DNA of 33,488 bases from Gammaproteobacteria bacterium (GTDB lineage: Bacteria; Pseudomonadota; Gammaproteobacteria; Pseudomonadales; Pseudohongiellaceae): contig JAPKAI010000024.1 of NCBI GenBank assembly GCA_028825335.1, forward strand, positions 1 through 33,488. The letters run 5' to 3'. A program made the position numbers and the translations under genes. Under the pieces are notes generated by a model. That model made no database searches and was not told the origin of the DNA. It worked only from the letters and a program-made list of their open reading frames with translations. Below, piece by piece: positions 1 through 7,395 of the stretch. Each line of letters opens with the position of its first letter. The first letter of the stretch is position 1.

Positions 1-2
1 AT

Positions 3-86
3 CGAGTCGCCGCTTCACTCGCAGGCTTCAGTCATTCCAGCTTAGCGCAGGCACACCAGACGAGTTGCGCAAGTTTTACACCCTAG
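3..86 (+). other. Out-of-frame signal-peptide-like segment upstream of the SIMPL gene
   Basis: Reading the frame that starts at base 3 gives a small-residue, hydrophobic stretch ending SLAQA, like a Sec cleavage site, then a TAG at 84-86. The SIMPL domain continues one frame later from about 82-91. The segment runs off the left edge. The simplest reading is one gene with a one-base insertion or two-base loss near the T4 run at 74-77 or the CCC at 81-83, either a real mutation or an assembly error. The stretch is short, so this is tentative. Confidence 0.35.
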
Positions 87-765
87 GCCCAATACGGTCA
101 ATATCAATGGCGACGGCGAGTTAACGGCTTACAAGGACACAGCCAAGGTCAGGCTGATGGCCACCTCCGACGAGCGTAGCCTGAGCCAGGCTATGGAGGC
201 TAATCAGGCGCTGCGGCTCGAACTGATCCAAGAATTCGTCGCCGCAGGTATCCCTGCCGACGACATCAACAACTCAAAGTTTTCCAGCTCACCCCAGTTC
301 GGACTGTTCGGTCGCAATCCAAACAGCTTCGAGGTTTCCGCACGCATGGAGATCCAGGTAAGCAGCGAGGAGCATCTGCAACTGTTGGCCGCTGCTGCGG
401 ACGAACACGACGAGGTAGAATTCGAGACCACTGCGTTTGAACACAGTGAGAAAAACTCCTTCGAGGACCAAGTGCGAGAGATGGCACTGCAGGATGTGAA
501 GGCGCAGAAGGCCTACTATGAAAGCAGCCTTGGCCTAGAGTTGAAGGCTATAAATTTCTTTTACGGTGGCATTCGCCAAATGTCTAGAGCGATGCCTAGA
601 GCCGCTATGGCGCAAGAGATGGGGATGGAGATGGAAATGGACGCGAATGGTGGAAGAGCTAGCACCTCATTATCCCTGACTGCCTCGGCTGTCGCACCGA
701 CGTTTGATGAAGTAGAATACCAGACGAACATTAACGTGGTATTCGAAATCGTCAATGAGAATTAG
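46..765 (+). CDS. SIMPL-domain (DUF541) periplasmic protein, 5' end disrupted or cut
   Basis: The protein matches the SIMPL/DUF541 family of exported proteins of uncertain function. The frame is open from 46, just after a TAG at 43-45. The first ATG is at 157, but family-like sequence starts earlier, around 91, with a segment reading NTVNINGDGELTAYKDTAKV that resembles the usual SIMPL opening strand. No ATG, GTG or TTG lies in frame between 46 and 157, so an annotation starting at 157 would lose conserved residues. A signal-peptide-like stretch ending in AQA sits in another frame at 3-83, so the true gene probably starts left of the window and carries a frameshift. The C-terminal half has a Met-rich run (residues about 145-165 counted from 157) before the closing strand. 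The stop overlaps the next gene by 11 bases, indicating co-transcription. Confidence 0.72.
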   Translation, partial: RRHTRRVAQVLHPRPNTVNINGDGELTAYKDTAKVRLMATSDERSLSQAMEANQALRLELIQEFVAAGIPADDINNSKFSSSPQFGLFGRNPNSFEVSARMEIQVSSEEHLQLLAAAADEHDEVEFETTAFEHSEKNSFEDQVREMALQDVKAQKAYYESSLGLELKAINFFYGGIRQMSRAMPRAAMAQEMGMEMEMDANGGRASTSLSLTASAVAPTFDEVEYQTNINVVFEIVNEN

Positions 766-1282
766 CTGTCTAAGCCTACTTAGCTTTTTATTTCTGACAT
801 CTGCTGTTGCCGCCGCTGAGATCCGCGACGCCAATAGACTTCTGCGTGCTAGCAACGTGGCTAGCCAATTCGAATCGATTACGGTGCTGCAAACACAAAA
901 TATCATCCGGACTTACAGCAGCATCATGGCGATATCCGCCGATGTCGAATTACCCCAGTGGATAAAGCAGGAGATAGCAGCCTGCTACGAGCAAGCATTC
1001 GCCTGGGAAAAATTCGAAGATGGAATCGCACAAATCCTATTGGATAATTTCAGCAAGGACGAAATGACCTTGCTCACCGATTTCTATCGCAGCAAAGGGC
1101 TGCCACCTACCGAGATTCCAAATTTTAAGGTGGCGATTGCCAAAGGTGAGATGATTCAGCAACTCACTGCCGACTATATATTTGCCAACAGTGACGGCTG
1201 CGCCGAGCACGATATAGATCTCATACTCGGCTTCCTCGCCGATCCTCAGTTAGAGTCCAACAAAACTCTCGCGGCCGAATAG
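755..1282 (+). CDS. Exported DUF2059-like protein
   Basis: This is a 175-residue protein with a clear Sec signal peptide (about residues 1-20, cleavage near AVAAA). The mature part is helical, and residues about 95-135 carry the pattern LLDNFSKDEMTLLTDFYRS followed by a Pro-rich turn and more helix. That matches the DUF2059 arrangement, in which a helix ending in F/L-x-x-FY precedes a short linker. No catalytic residues are evident and no function is known for the family. The start overlaps the end of the SIMPL gene by 11 bases, so the two are likely translationally coupled. A single mature-region Cys pair (CYEQ and DGCAEH) could form a disulfide. Assignment to the family is by pattern only. 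Confidence 0.7.
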   Translation: MRISCLSLLSFLFLTSAVAAAEIRDANRLLRASNVASQFESITVLQTQNIIRTYSSIMAISADVELPQWIKQEIAACYEQAFAWEKFEDGIAQILLDNFSKDEMTLLTDFYRSKGLPPTEIPNFKVAIAKGEMIQQLTADYIFANSDGCAEHDIDLILGFLADPQLESNKTLAAE

Positions 1283-1342
1283 CCTAAGAAAATCCTCCGG
1301 CTACCTTTTACTATCTATCTACTGCCTGTGACTACCTGCTGA

Positions 1343-2113
1343 CTAAGGCTCCACCAATTCAATCCGCACACCGTCCGGCCCTGCGGCAAACGCGATTCGT
1401 ATTGTACGAAACTCACGAGGGTCCATCGTAAACTCTACACCGTTACCCTTCAGTTCGGACTCAGTTGCGGTGAGGTCAGTAAACTTCCAGCCAAGATGGT
1501 CGAAGCTTCGGCCTTGAGTCGGCGCAACTTCGCCACTAGCCTGGCTCACTAGCAATAAGACGTCCCCGTAGTTCAAGGCGGGCAATGCATCCTTCCATAA
1601 CTCACGCTTTCCACCGAAATTTTCGCCGTACCATGCCAGCGTGCCCTCGGGATCGGGAGAAGTAAGATGAAGATGATGCATGCCGCGTAAATCCGGATCG
1701 TCGATGATTTCAATCTTTGTACCCCAAGGGTCTTCAACGAAACCTATCTGCATCTCGCCGAATGCCACAAGATCACCCAATTGCTTGCCACCATCGGCAA
1801 CAACGCCGGCGACTACATCGGCCACATTGCTCATGGAGAATCCGAAATGATCGACACCGGAGCCAACCGAGCCTTCACCTGGATCGCGCTCGAAGAAAAT
1901 TACTGCAATGTCGCCGTACATGACACGGTCGATCGGATAGTCGGTATTATTCGAGCGAAGAAAACGCGCCGCCTCTCCTCCAAAATGTTTTACGTACCAG
2001 TTAACCGCTTCTTGCGAGCTAGTAGCAGCGAGGTGAATATGATCGTAGGGCGCCGCAAAACTTTTTACGGGAATTAATAGGAATAATGCGGTAAGCAATG
2101 CGTACTTTCTCAT
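1343..2113 (-). CDS. Exported double VOC (glyoxalase-fold) protein
   Basis: Two vicinal-oxygen-chelate modules lie in tandem behind a signal peptide. The start is taken at 2113 because it gives MRKYALLTALFLLIPVKSFA and is preceded by GAGG; a longer frame reaches 2179 but adds a basic, uncleaved leader. Module 1 begins with DHIHLAATS and ends with TKIEIIDDP. Module 2 begins with HHLHLTSPDPEGTLAWYG and ends with RIELVEP. The His near each first strand and the Glu in each last strand are the usual metal ligands. VOC proteins include glyoxalase I, extradiol dioxygenases and resistance proteins, so the substrate cannot be named. Periplasmic location is unusual, since most VOC enzymes are cytoplasmic. 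It is transcribed alone, convergent with the DUF2059 gene. Confidence 0.82.
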   Translation of the reverse strand: MRKYALLTALFLLIPVKSFAAPYDHIHLAATSSQEAVNWYVKHFGGEAARFLRSNNTDYPIDRVMYGDIAVIFFERDPGEGSVGSGVDHFGFSMSNVADVVAGVVADGGKQLGDLVAFGEMQIGFVEDPWGTKIEIIDDPDLRGMHHLHLTSPDPEGTLAWYGENFGGKRELWKDALPALNYGDVLLLVSQASGEVAPTQGRSFDHLGWKFTDLTATESELKGNGVEFTMDPREFRTIRIAFAAGPDGVRIELVEP

Positions 2114-2180
2114 GTGGCAGCCTCGTTTGTTGTTCTGATTCTTATAACTTTTTAGTTTTGGCTGACTGCGATGCGACACA

Positions 2181-2975
2181 CTAGTGCGTCATGGAATAAA
2201 CTAGGTAGTTTATTCCCAATCGATAGGCAGCATTTGCGTAACGCGTTGGGTAGGAAGGATGGTAAGTGTGTTCCCAACCATCACCCATGTCGGAATTCCA
2301 ATTGATCAGAACCATGACTCGACCTTCGTCGTCGAGAATCGCGTGATTTGTCGCGTAGTTAATACCTTGCTCTCCGTAATCATCGTTTCGGAACAGAGCG
2401 GGGATCATCTGTGGCCCATCGATGTCATAGTAAACATGGAAGATTTCGTGGTCCGGTTTTAACTCGATGACTTCTCGATCGGGAAACACCTGGCTAAAGG
2501 CTGAATAGAAATTATCCCACTGTCGTTGGCCCCAAAAATCGTCGATAAGCAAGAAGCCGCCTCGCAGCAAATATTCGCGCATATTATCTACTTCGTTAGG
2601 GCTCAGGCTGAGTCCGCCTCCTTGGCCAACTTCCAACATATATAGGAACGGGTAGTCGAATATTCCCTCATCATCGAAGCGCAGCACGATGGGTTCGCTC
2701 ATCACGCGGATATTGGTCAGTCGGGAAACACCGCGCAGGAAATTGATATCGGCATCTGGGAAATCGATAGACCATGGGCCATAACCATAACCACCACCGT
2801 AGTAAGTATCGAACTGAACACGGACGAAATTGAACTCGCCAGCGTCGTCGTAAGCTAGCTCGCTGAAATCATCCTCCGCCGCGCTGGACAAACTGCATTG
2901 GATACCGACGAGAAGGAAGAGTAACGCCGCGATTGCTTTGTGTGGCCTGGCGAACGACAGCATAATTTCGGGCAT
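2181..2975 (-). CDS. Exported DUF4159 domain protein
   Basis: After a signal peptide the protein shows the DUF4159 pattern: FVRVQFDTYYGGG, WSIDFPDADINFLRGVSRLT, PFLYMLEVG, then LREYL-like helix with GGFLLIDDFWG and a late NWNSDMGDGWEH. DUF4159 folds like a glutamine-amidotransferase/Rossmann domain and is often found in von Willebrand/BatA-type membrane proteins; here it stands alone and soluble. The start is uncertain. ATG at 2975 or 2963 both give acceptable signal peptides, and a TTG at 3011 extends it further; none has a good Shine-Dalgarno site. It lies 87 bases after the ChaN-like gene on the same strand and may belong to that transcript. No function is established for the family. Confidence 0.78.
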   Translation of the reverse strand: MPEIMLSFARPHKAIAALLFLLVGIQCSLSSAAEDDFSELAYDDAGEFNFVRVQFDTYYGGGYGYGPWSIDFPDADINFLRGVSRLTNIRVMSEPIVLRFDDEGIFDYPFLYMLEVGQGGGLSLSPNEVDNMREYLLRGGFLLIDDFWGQRQWDNFYSAFSQVFPDREVIELKPDHEIFHVYYDIDGPQMIPALFRNDDYGEQGINYATNHAILDDEGRVMVLINWNSDMGDGWEHTYHPSYPTRYANAAYRLGINYLVYSMTH

Positions 2976-3062
2976 AGATTCGAGTATTTCTACGGCTAGG
3001 TTGGAGGGCAAGAGCTAACGCTTAGTGTGTCTGGATTCCGGCCATTATTCAAGCGTAGGCGA

Positions 3063-4010
3063 TTATTGTTGGCGCAGCGAGGCACAGTAGTCCTCACCGC
3101 TAATGGCAGGTGTGAACCAGATGTAGTCATAGGCCTTCACACTGCCGAATTGCTGAAGATAATCGGCTGGGTCATTGCTAGCCCCATCGACCTCCATGAA
3201 AGCCAGAGTCACAATCTGACTCTCCTCTAAATTCGACTGCCTGTTTAATAGGTAGTTAGGCACGCCGAGATCGCGACGGATATGGTAGTTGCCGGCTATG
3301 AGAACCTGTAATTGCTGCTGCGTATTTGAAGCTAGACTGGCAGCCATGGCAAAGTCTCGCGCCTGTTGCACCCTTACCATCGCTGGAAATTGCGATTCAG
3401 GCAACATGCCACAGTGGCTTTCATCAATGTCTCTCTCGAGGGCCGCCATCGTCTGTTCGTCCAGTACGCCTTCGATTTTCGCAGTAGTCGGCGCGCCGTA
3501 AACCTGCATCATTTCTTCATTGCTAATATTTGCCGCATTTATCAATACATCGGCCTGAATGGCACTACGTAACAGCGGGCCGTAATAGGTCCAATTCCAA
3601 CCGTCGTTGTCCCATTGTAGATACTCGTTGATCTGCTCGAGACTACTCTGTGGACTCAATGATAAATTTCGCAGTAGCGGCTGCTGTTCACTACTCATCA
3701 TCTCGAAGGACACAGTCGCCACATTGTCAGTTCGCAGAACATGATCGAGCGCGCGAAGCTGCAATGCATGATGATCTGGATTGTCGTGCTTCTCGCCCAA
3801 AAGAAGATAGCTGACCCCTTCTATTCGAGCTAGCAGTTCATCCTCTGCGATAAATTCATCACCCTGACTATCCCAGATCATACCAACAAGCGCATGCTCG
3901 ATATGCAGTTGCGACTGCCACTGCTCCGCCTGATCCAGTTGCGTCGATGCGCAGCCGGCCAAGAGCAATAAGACTAAGGCTAACGAGAATGAAGTTTTAA
4001 TTAGTGCCAC
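3063..4010 (-). CDS. ChaN-like (DUF399) lipoprotein
   Basis: A lipoprotein signal ending LLLLAGC is followed by the ChaN family core. This has LLGEKHDNPDHHALQL near the N-terminus, a WNWTYYGPLL segment in the middle and AGNYHIRRDLGVPNYL near the C-terminus. ChaN of Campylobacter is a haem-binding, iron-regulated outer-membrane lipoprotein and family members are thought to take part in haem or iron handling. The start chosen is GTG at 4010. It puts a short positive n-region before the lipobox and overlaps the end of the cytochrome gene by 14 bases; ATG at 4040 or 4085 are in-frame alternatives. The position directly behind a cytochrome c gene fits a role around haem. Family identity is strong and the ligand is inferred. 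Confidence 0.82.
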   Translation of the reverse strand: MALIKTSFSLALVLLLLAGCASTQLDQAEQWQSQLHIEHALVGMIWDSQGDEFIAEDELLARIEGVSYLLLGEKHDNPDHHALQLRALDHVLRTDNVATVSFEMMSSEQQPLLRNLSLSPQSSLEQINEYLQWDNDGWNWTYYGPLLRSAIQADVLINAANISNEEMMQVYGAPTTAKIEGVLDEQTMAALERDIDESHCGMLPESQFPAMVRVQQARDFAMAASLASNTQQQLQVLIAGNYHIRRDLGVPNYLLNRQSNLEESQIVTLAFMEVDGASNDPADYLQQFGSVKAYDYIWFTPAISGEDYCASLRQQ

Positions 4011-4494
4011 CCATTTGCATCCATTGTTGATAGATATCATCGGTCCAGAAACTCTGGAAATAGGCGACTGCCGCCAACTTTTCATGGTCTTCTAGCACAT
4101 CGATGAACGCGGGCATTTTTCCGCCCATAGCCTCTCCACCATAATCTATTACTCGAAGCAATATTTCTTGAGGATGATGCCAGGCATGTGCCGAGCCATT
4201 AAGAGGCGGCGGAGGGAATGATCCATCAGCCAGCTTTTCGCGCCAATCCCCGACAGCGCCCTGAGCCTGGGCTCCGTGGCACACGGCACAGTTCTGTGTA
4301 AATACCTCGCTCCCCAGCACAACTTGTTCGGCGCTATTCCAGCGCTCAACACCTATTTGTTCCGATGCCGCTTCACTGCCTGCGGGTGGCGCAGCCGGAC
4401 CGTTTGCTTGTGAGACTGGCGCCTGATCGGTGCAACTCACCAAAGCAATAATACCAAATAAAGTTAACAAAGTTTTCACGGACTTGAGGCTCAT
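3997..4494 (-). CDS. Lipoprotein class I cytochrome c
   Basis: The signal ends in LVSC (Cys 21), a plausible lipobox, so the protein should be membrane-anchored in the periplasm. A proline/alanine-rich linker (about 22-45) leads to one cytochrome c domain with CAVCH at 69-73. A PPPPLNGSAH segment follows, then MPAF, whose Met 127 is the likely sixth haem ligand. The length of 165 residues suits a mono-haem electron shuttle. The start ATG overlaps the stop of the sixA-like gene by 4 bases (ATGA), and the end overlaps the ChaN-like gene, so the three are coupled. The electron partner is not evident from the sequence. Confidence 0.88.
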   Translation of the reverse strand: MSLKSVKTLLTLFGIIALVSCTDQAPVSQANGPAAPPAGSEAASEQIGVERWNSAEQVVLGSEVFTQNCAVCHGAQAQGAVGDWREKLADGSFPPPPLNGSAHAWHHPQEILLRVIDYGGEAMGGKMPAFIDVLEDHEKLAAVAYFQSFWTDDIYQQWMQMGGTN

Positions 4495-4994
4495 TGTTCT
4501 CTCGATATTTTTTGGGGGTAATCAAAATCGACGAGCTCCGCTACGGAAAATTCTATCTCTGCCCATGCGTCGATCGGCAGGCTCAGCTGCACCAAACCGC
4601 AGGTAGGAATATTGTCGATATCGACGTTCGCCATCTCATTCGTGAATTCGGTAATTGCTGGGTTGTGTCCCACCAGCATCGCAGCCTCGTATTCATCATC
4701 TAACAGGCTAGCTGCTTTTAGAAACATATTGGATCCGGCGAAATACAGTTCTGAATTGTTACCTATCTCATCACCTGGAAAATCGATCTCCTGCGCAAAC
4801 ATCTTCGCAGTGGTTTTGGTTCGCACGGCAGGACTACAGATAATGCAGTCCACACGGCCATTTTTCGCCTTGAAGCGCTCCGCCATAACAGGTAAATCAC
4901 CAATGCCACTCTCAGCCAGCGGACGTTCGAAGTCCCTCAGGTCGGCGTTGTCCTTGCTAGATTTGGCGTGACGGAGCAGATAGAGGGTTTTCAT
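4491..4994 (-). CDS. sixA: SixA-type histidine phosphatase
   Basis: This is a cytoplasmic histidine-phosphatase-superfamily protein of 167 residues, the size of E. coli SixA. The N-terminus MKTLYLLRHAKSS holds the RHA catalytic motif (His 9). An ICSPAVRTKTTA segment follows, and the second catalytic His is in MLVGHNPAIT. The start at 4994 was chosen because the RHA strand normally begins at the N-terminus; the frame could extend to 5069 but those residues do not fit the family. SixA removes phosphate from histidines of phosphotransfer proteins such as ArcB or PTS NPr, and which substrate applies here is unknown. It is the first gene of an overlapping set with the cytochrome c and ChaN-like genes. 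Confidence 0.85.
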   Translation of the reverse strand: MKTLYLLRHAKSSKDNADLRDFERPLAESGIGDLPVMAERFKAKNGRVDCIICSPAVRTKTTAKMFAQEIDFPGDEIGNNSELYFAGSNMFLKAASLLDDEYEAAMLVGHNPAITEFTNEMANVDIDNIPTCGLVQLSLPIDAWAEIEFSVAELVDFDYPQKISREQ

Positions 4995-5242
4995 CGATAG
5001 ATTCTGACACTGAAAATTTAGGAGCCCCTGACCAAGAAACGAATGGATAAAGACTGAAAGGCTCAGCATGTTGGAGCCTTATACCCCATATGGGCGGCCA
5101 ACTCCAGAAAAGTCGGGGGCTTGAGTGATCGTAGCACCCCCAGTATTTTGTCTGCTTTCGCCCTGCCATGTGAGCCAGCAAATAGCTATTTACATACGCT
5201 GTCTGTAAAATCTTGCGCCTTCACTACTTGGGGATAGTCGAC

Positions 5243-5959
5243 ATGAAAAATGTACTTGCATATGGCCTTTGCAGCCTGCTTGCGATTTTCAGCCTGAGCG
5301 CTTCTGCGCAGGAAGAGCCTAGCGTTACGACCGAATTGGAATTGGGTGCTATTTTTACATCCGGTAACACGGAAAACGAGAACATAAAATACAAAGTCAC
5401 CGTAGATTGGGATCAGTCTGAAGCCTGGGTCTATCAATTCACGAGTGATGGCTTTCGCTCCTCCCAAGATGGCATATCGAATGCACAGCGCCTCTACCAC
5501 ACAGGCAGTGCCAACTACACGATCAACCCAGATAACTACATACAGAGTCGTATCGCTTATGAGAATGACAAATTCAGCGGCTTCGAGAGCCAGTCAGATA
5601 TCACCATCAATTACGGTCGAAATATGCTTCAGAGCAGATCCAATATGACCCTAGGCCTCTCCGCGGGTGTCGGTGTTCGTCGTTCAGAGACAGAGTTCGA
5701 CACGGAAAACGTGGTCATCGCGCGTTTAGCCACCAACTACAACTGGAATGTGTCGGAGTCAGCTAATTTTATCCAAGACTTCAGCATCGAAGCAGGCAGC
5801 GACAGCAGTATCTATCGCTCTGAGACCGGCATCCAAACAGATATCCGCGAAAACCTCTCATTGAAATTCTCGGTTAAGGTTAAGCATCAAACTGACGTAC
5901 CTATAAATAGAGAAAAAACCGACACTGAAACAGCTATAACTCTGGTCTTAAATTTTTAG
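5243..5959 (+). CDS. DUF481 (YdiY-like) outer-membrane barrel protein
   Basis: A signal peptide ending SASAQ precedes alternating beta-strand sequence typical of DUF481/YdiY. It opens with TELELGAIFTSGNTEN, the usual first strand with its SGN turn, and ends in LVLNF, where the terminal Phe is the outer-membrane insertion signal. The start at 5243 is supported by GGGGA eight bases upstream; an upstream TTG or ATG frame from 5213 would spoil the signal peptide. The length of 238 residues is normal. The function of the family is not established beyond being salt- or acid-induced outer-membrane proteins in some species. It is divergent from the sixA-like gene and followed by a structured hairpin at 5982-6018. 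Confidence 0.87.
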   Translation: MKNVLAYGLCSLLAIFSLSASAQEEPSVTTELELGAIFTSGNTENENIKYKVTVDWDQSEAWVYQFTSDGFRSSQDGISNAQRLYHTGSANYTINPDNYIQSRIAYENDKFSGFESQSDITINYGRNMLQSRSNMTLGLSAGVGVRRSETEFDTENVVIARLATNYNWNVSESANFIQDFSIEAGSDSSIYRSETGIQTDIRENLSLKFSVKVKHQTDVPINREKTDTETAITLVLNF

Positions 5960-5981
5960 AACCTCGCTTCTATTGATATGA

Positions 5982-6018
5982 CTTATGCCCGGGTTTCTGC
6001 CTGAAGCCCGTACATAAG
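5982..6018 (+). terminator. Two-step stem-loop after the DUF481 gene
   Basis: An outer stem CTTATG/CATAAG (5982-5987 with 6013-6018), a 2x2 internal loop, and an inner stem CGGGTTTC/GAAGCCCG (5990-5997 with 6003-6010, one G-T pair) close a 5-base loop. It lies 23 bases after the stop of the DUF481 gene. No T-run follows, so it is not a classic intrinsic terminator. It may protect the 3' end of the mRNA or act with Rho. Confidence 0.5.
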
Positions 6019-6073
6019 CGTCGTCATTGATCTCGAAAATGCGGCGTACCGACAACGACTTCGAATATCTATC

Positions 6074-6338
6074 ATGACTTTAGTAAGAAGGATTTATTGG
6101 ATAGTCGCTATCCTGCTTCTTCTTATCAGTTTTTCCTGTCTACTCTAGCATTTGCGGTGCTATGGGCTTCAGTAATCCAGATGATCTGTCCCCATCAGAT
6201 CTACTAAGTCGGCCCGAAGGTTGAGGAAAAAACTTCGCCGAAATATACGAACCCTTGTTCGAAAATCAATTGCACATAGACAGCATTCCTGAAAATTACC
6301 GCGACGATTGGCACAAGGCATCGGCCGACCATTTCTAG
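6074..6338 (+). pseudogene. Probable decayed small exported protein gene
   Basis: ATG at 6074 opens a 24-codon frame with a basic start and a long hydrophobic run (RRIYWIVAILLLLISFSC), like a signal peptide or membrane anchor, and stops at TAG 6146-6148. In the adjacent frame protein-like sequence continues from 6147: GFSNPDDLSPSDLLSRPEG, a TGA at 6222-6224, then NFAEIYEPLFENQL and DSIPENYRDDWHKASADHF, ending at TAG 6336-6338. The composition of both parts (acidic, Trp, Tyr, few rare codons) looks coded rather than random. The simplest explanation is one gene of about 87 codons with one frameshift and one nonsense change. No homologue is recognised and no Shine-Dalgarno is visible, so it remains a candidate. 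Confidence 0.38.
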
Positions 6339-6427
6339 CCATTGACTCGTAGGCAGGGCTATACTGACTATCTCGTTGCACAGTGATCGCTTGTGTTGCT
6401 CGCGGATATGTAAATGGAGGGTCACTC

Positions 6428-6976
6428 ATGGGCTCACGCCTACTCTTGTTTCTAGTCATCTCATCGGCAAGCAACTTACTGCATGCCGATCAAACCGATG
6501 ATCGTCTAGACGATCTATTCACCGTTCTCCAAGAAACGGAAAATTTTCGCACCATTGCAGTCACCGAGAGGCAGATATGGGCGATCTGGTTGCAGCATGC
6601 CAACGCCGATGTAGCACAGCTTATGCTCGTGGGCACACAGAGAATGAACACACAACGCTATGCAGAGGCGATGGTTGTTTTCAATCGTCTTACTGAAAGC
6701 TTTCCTGGTTATGCAGAAGGTTGGAACAAGCGTGCCACCTTGCACTATGTGTTAGGAAATCTCGACGCGTCGATAAATGATATTGAGAAGACACTCGATC
6801 TTGAGCCAAGACATTTCGGCGCTCTATCAGGGCTTGGTATGGTATTCATTCAGAGAAAGGAATTGAGCAAAGCTAAGAGGGCCTTCGAGGATCTGATCGA
6901 GGTGCACCCGAACAGCCCAAACGCGAAACAGACTCTAGAACTCGTCGATGAGCAGTTGCGCTTCAGCGTTATCTAA
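6428..6976 (+). CDS. Exported TPR-repeat protein
   Basis: This is a 182-residue protein with a signal peptide (MGSRLLLFLVISSASNLLHA). Residues about 70-180 hold roughly three tetratricopeptide repeats: RYAEAMVVFNRLTESFPGYAEGW, then the LHYVLGNLDASINDIEKTLDLEPRH repeat, then LSKAKRAFEDLIEVHPNSPN. TPR superhelices bind partner proteins. The start at 6428 has GGAGG just upstream (6417-6421); the frame can be extended to 6383 but not with a sensible signal. An N-terminal LDDLFTVLQETENF segment before the repeats resembles the short opening of periplasmic TPR proteins seen in many proteobacteria. It is monocistronic, ending at a strong bidirectional terminator. Confidence 0.85.
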   Translation: MGSRLLLFLVISSASNLLHADQTDDRLDDLFTVLQETENFRTIAVTERQIWAIWLQHANADVAQLMLVGTQRMNTQRYAEAMVVFNRLTESFPGYAEGWNKRATLHYVLGNLDASINDIEKTLDLEPRHFGALSGLGMVFIQRKELSKAKRAFEDLIEVHPNSPNAKQTLELVDEQLRFSVI

Positions 6977-6992
6977 CGAACTCATCGGACAT

Positions 6993-7021
6993 AAAAAAGG
7001 GTCGCTAAGCGACCCTTTTTT
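6993..7021. terminator. Bidirectional intrinsic terminator
   Basis: A perfect GGGTCGC/GCGACCC stem (6999-7005 with 7009-7015) with a TAA loop is flanked by six As on the left and six Ts on the right. It therefore terminates the TPR gene on the plus strand and the small lipoprotein gene on the minus strand. Confidence 0.95.
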
Positions 7022-7035
7022 CAAATCTATAAACC

Positions 7036-7395
7036 TTACTGACGTGTAGCAGTAACGCCCATAGCTCCAAAGTCACTACCGAATTCACCGGTTAGTACAT
7101 CGCCTTCAGCAGATCCAGTGAAATCCAAAACGATTTCCTGACCTTGTACTGAAATCTCAGCAGTAAACATTGCAGTGCTGTCTGCATAGACAATGCCAGA
7201 AAGAGGCGCGTTCAAGACGTCTGATGCCATCTCGCCACTTCCATCTGCATTCATTGTTAGAACAACAGGAAGCGCACCCATTGGTGAGTTAATTTCTGCA
7301 TCCCAAACACCGGCTGCAGGAGGTGGGCCGCCGGCCGCACATCCAACTAATACTGAAAGAGATAAGACTAGCAATCCGCTTAATAATTTTTTCAT
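7036..7395 (-). CDS. Small lipoprotein of unknown function
   Basis: This 119-residue protein begins MKKLLSGLLVLSLSVLVGC, a textbook lipoprotein signal with Cys 19 as the lipidation site, followed by a Gly/Pro-rich linker. The rest is predicted beta: VWDAEINSPMGALPVVLTM, MASDVLNAPLSGIVYAD, MFTAEISVQGQEIVLDFTGSA and GDVLTGEFGSDFG. These paired strands look like a small beta-barrel or sandwich that could bind a ligand. The ATG has GGGTGGA upstream. It converges on the TPR gene at a shared terminator. I do not recognise the family with certainty, though short exported beta domains of this design are common in marine gammaproteobacteria and Acidobacteria. Confidence 0.85.
   Translation of the reverse strand: MKKLLSGLLVLSLSVLVGCAAGGPPPAAGVWDAEINSPMGALPVVLTMNADGSGEMASDVLNAPLSGIVYADSTAMFTAEISVQGQEIVLDFTGSAEGDVLTGEFGSDFGAMGVTATRQ

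Larger units (their letters stand above)
5960..6427. other. Intergenic stretch with hairpin and a decayed gene
   Basis: Between the DUF481 and TPR genes there is no intact gene of normal size. It holds the two-step hairpin at 5982-6018, a probable decayed reading frame at 6074-6338, and a short perfect hairpin GGATAG-tcg-CTATCC at 6099-6113 inside that frame. A TATACT sequence near 6360 could be part of the promoter of the TPR gene, but no well-spaced -35 is present. Confidence 0.6.

Noticed and set aside
2113..2179. N-terminal extension of the VOC protein to 2179
   Set aside because: The start at 2113 has a Shine-Dalgarno and produces a proper signal peptide; the extension is basic and would bury that signal.
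4612..4971. 119-codon plus-strand frame opposite the sixA-like gene
   Set aside because: The other strand encodes catalytic histidine-phosphatase motifs and this frame shows Ser/Ala-rich shadow composition.
6099..6113. Hairpin GGATAG-tcg-CTATCC considered as a terminator
   Set aside because: The stem is only 6 bp and no continuous T-run follows; it lies inside the candidate decayed reading frame.
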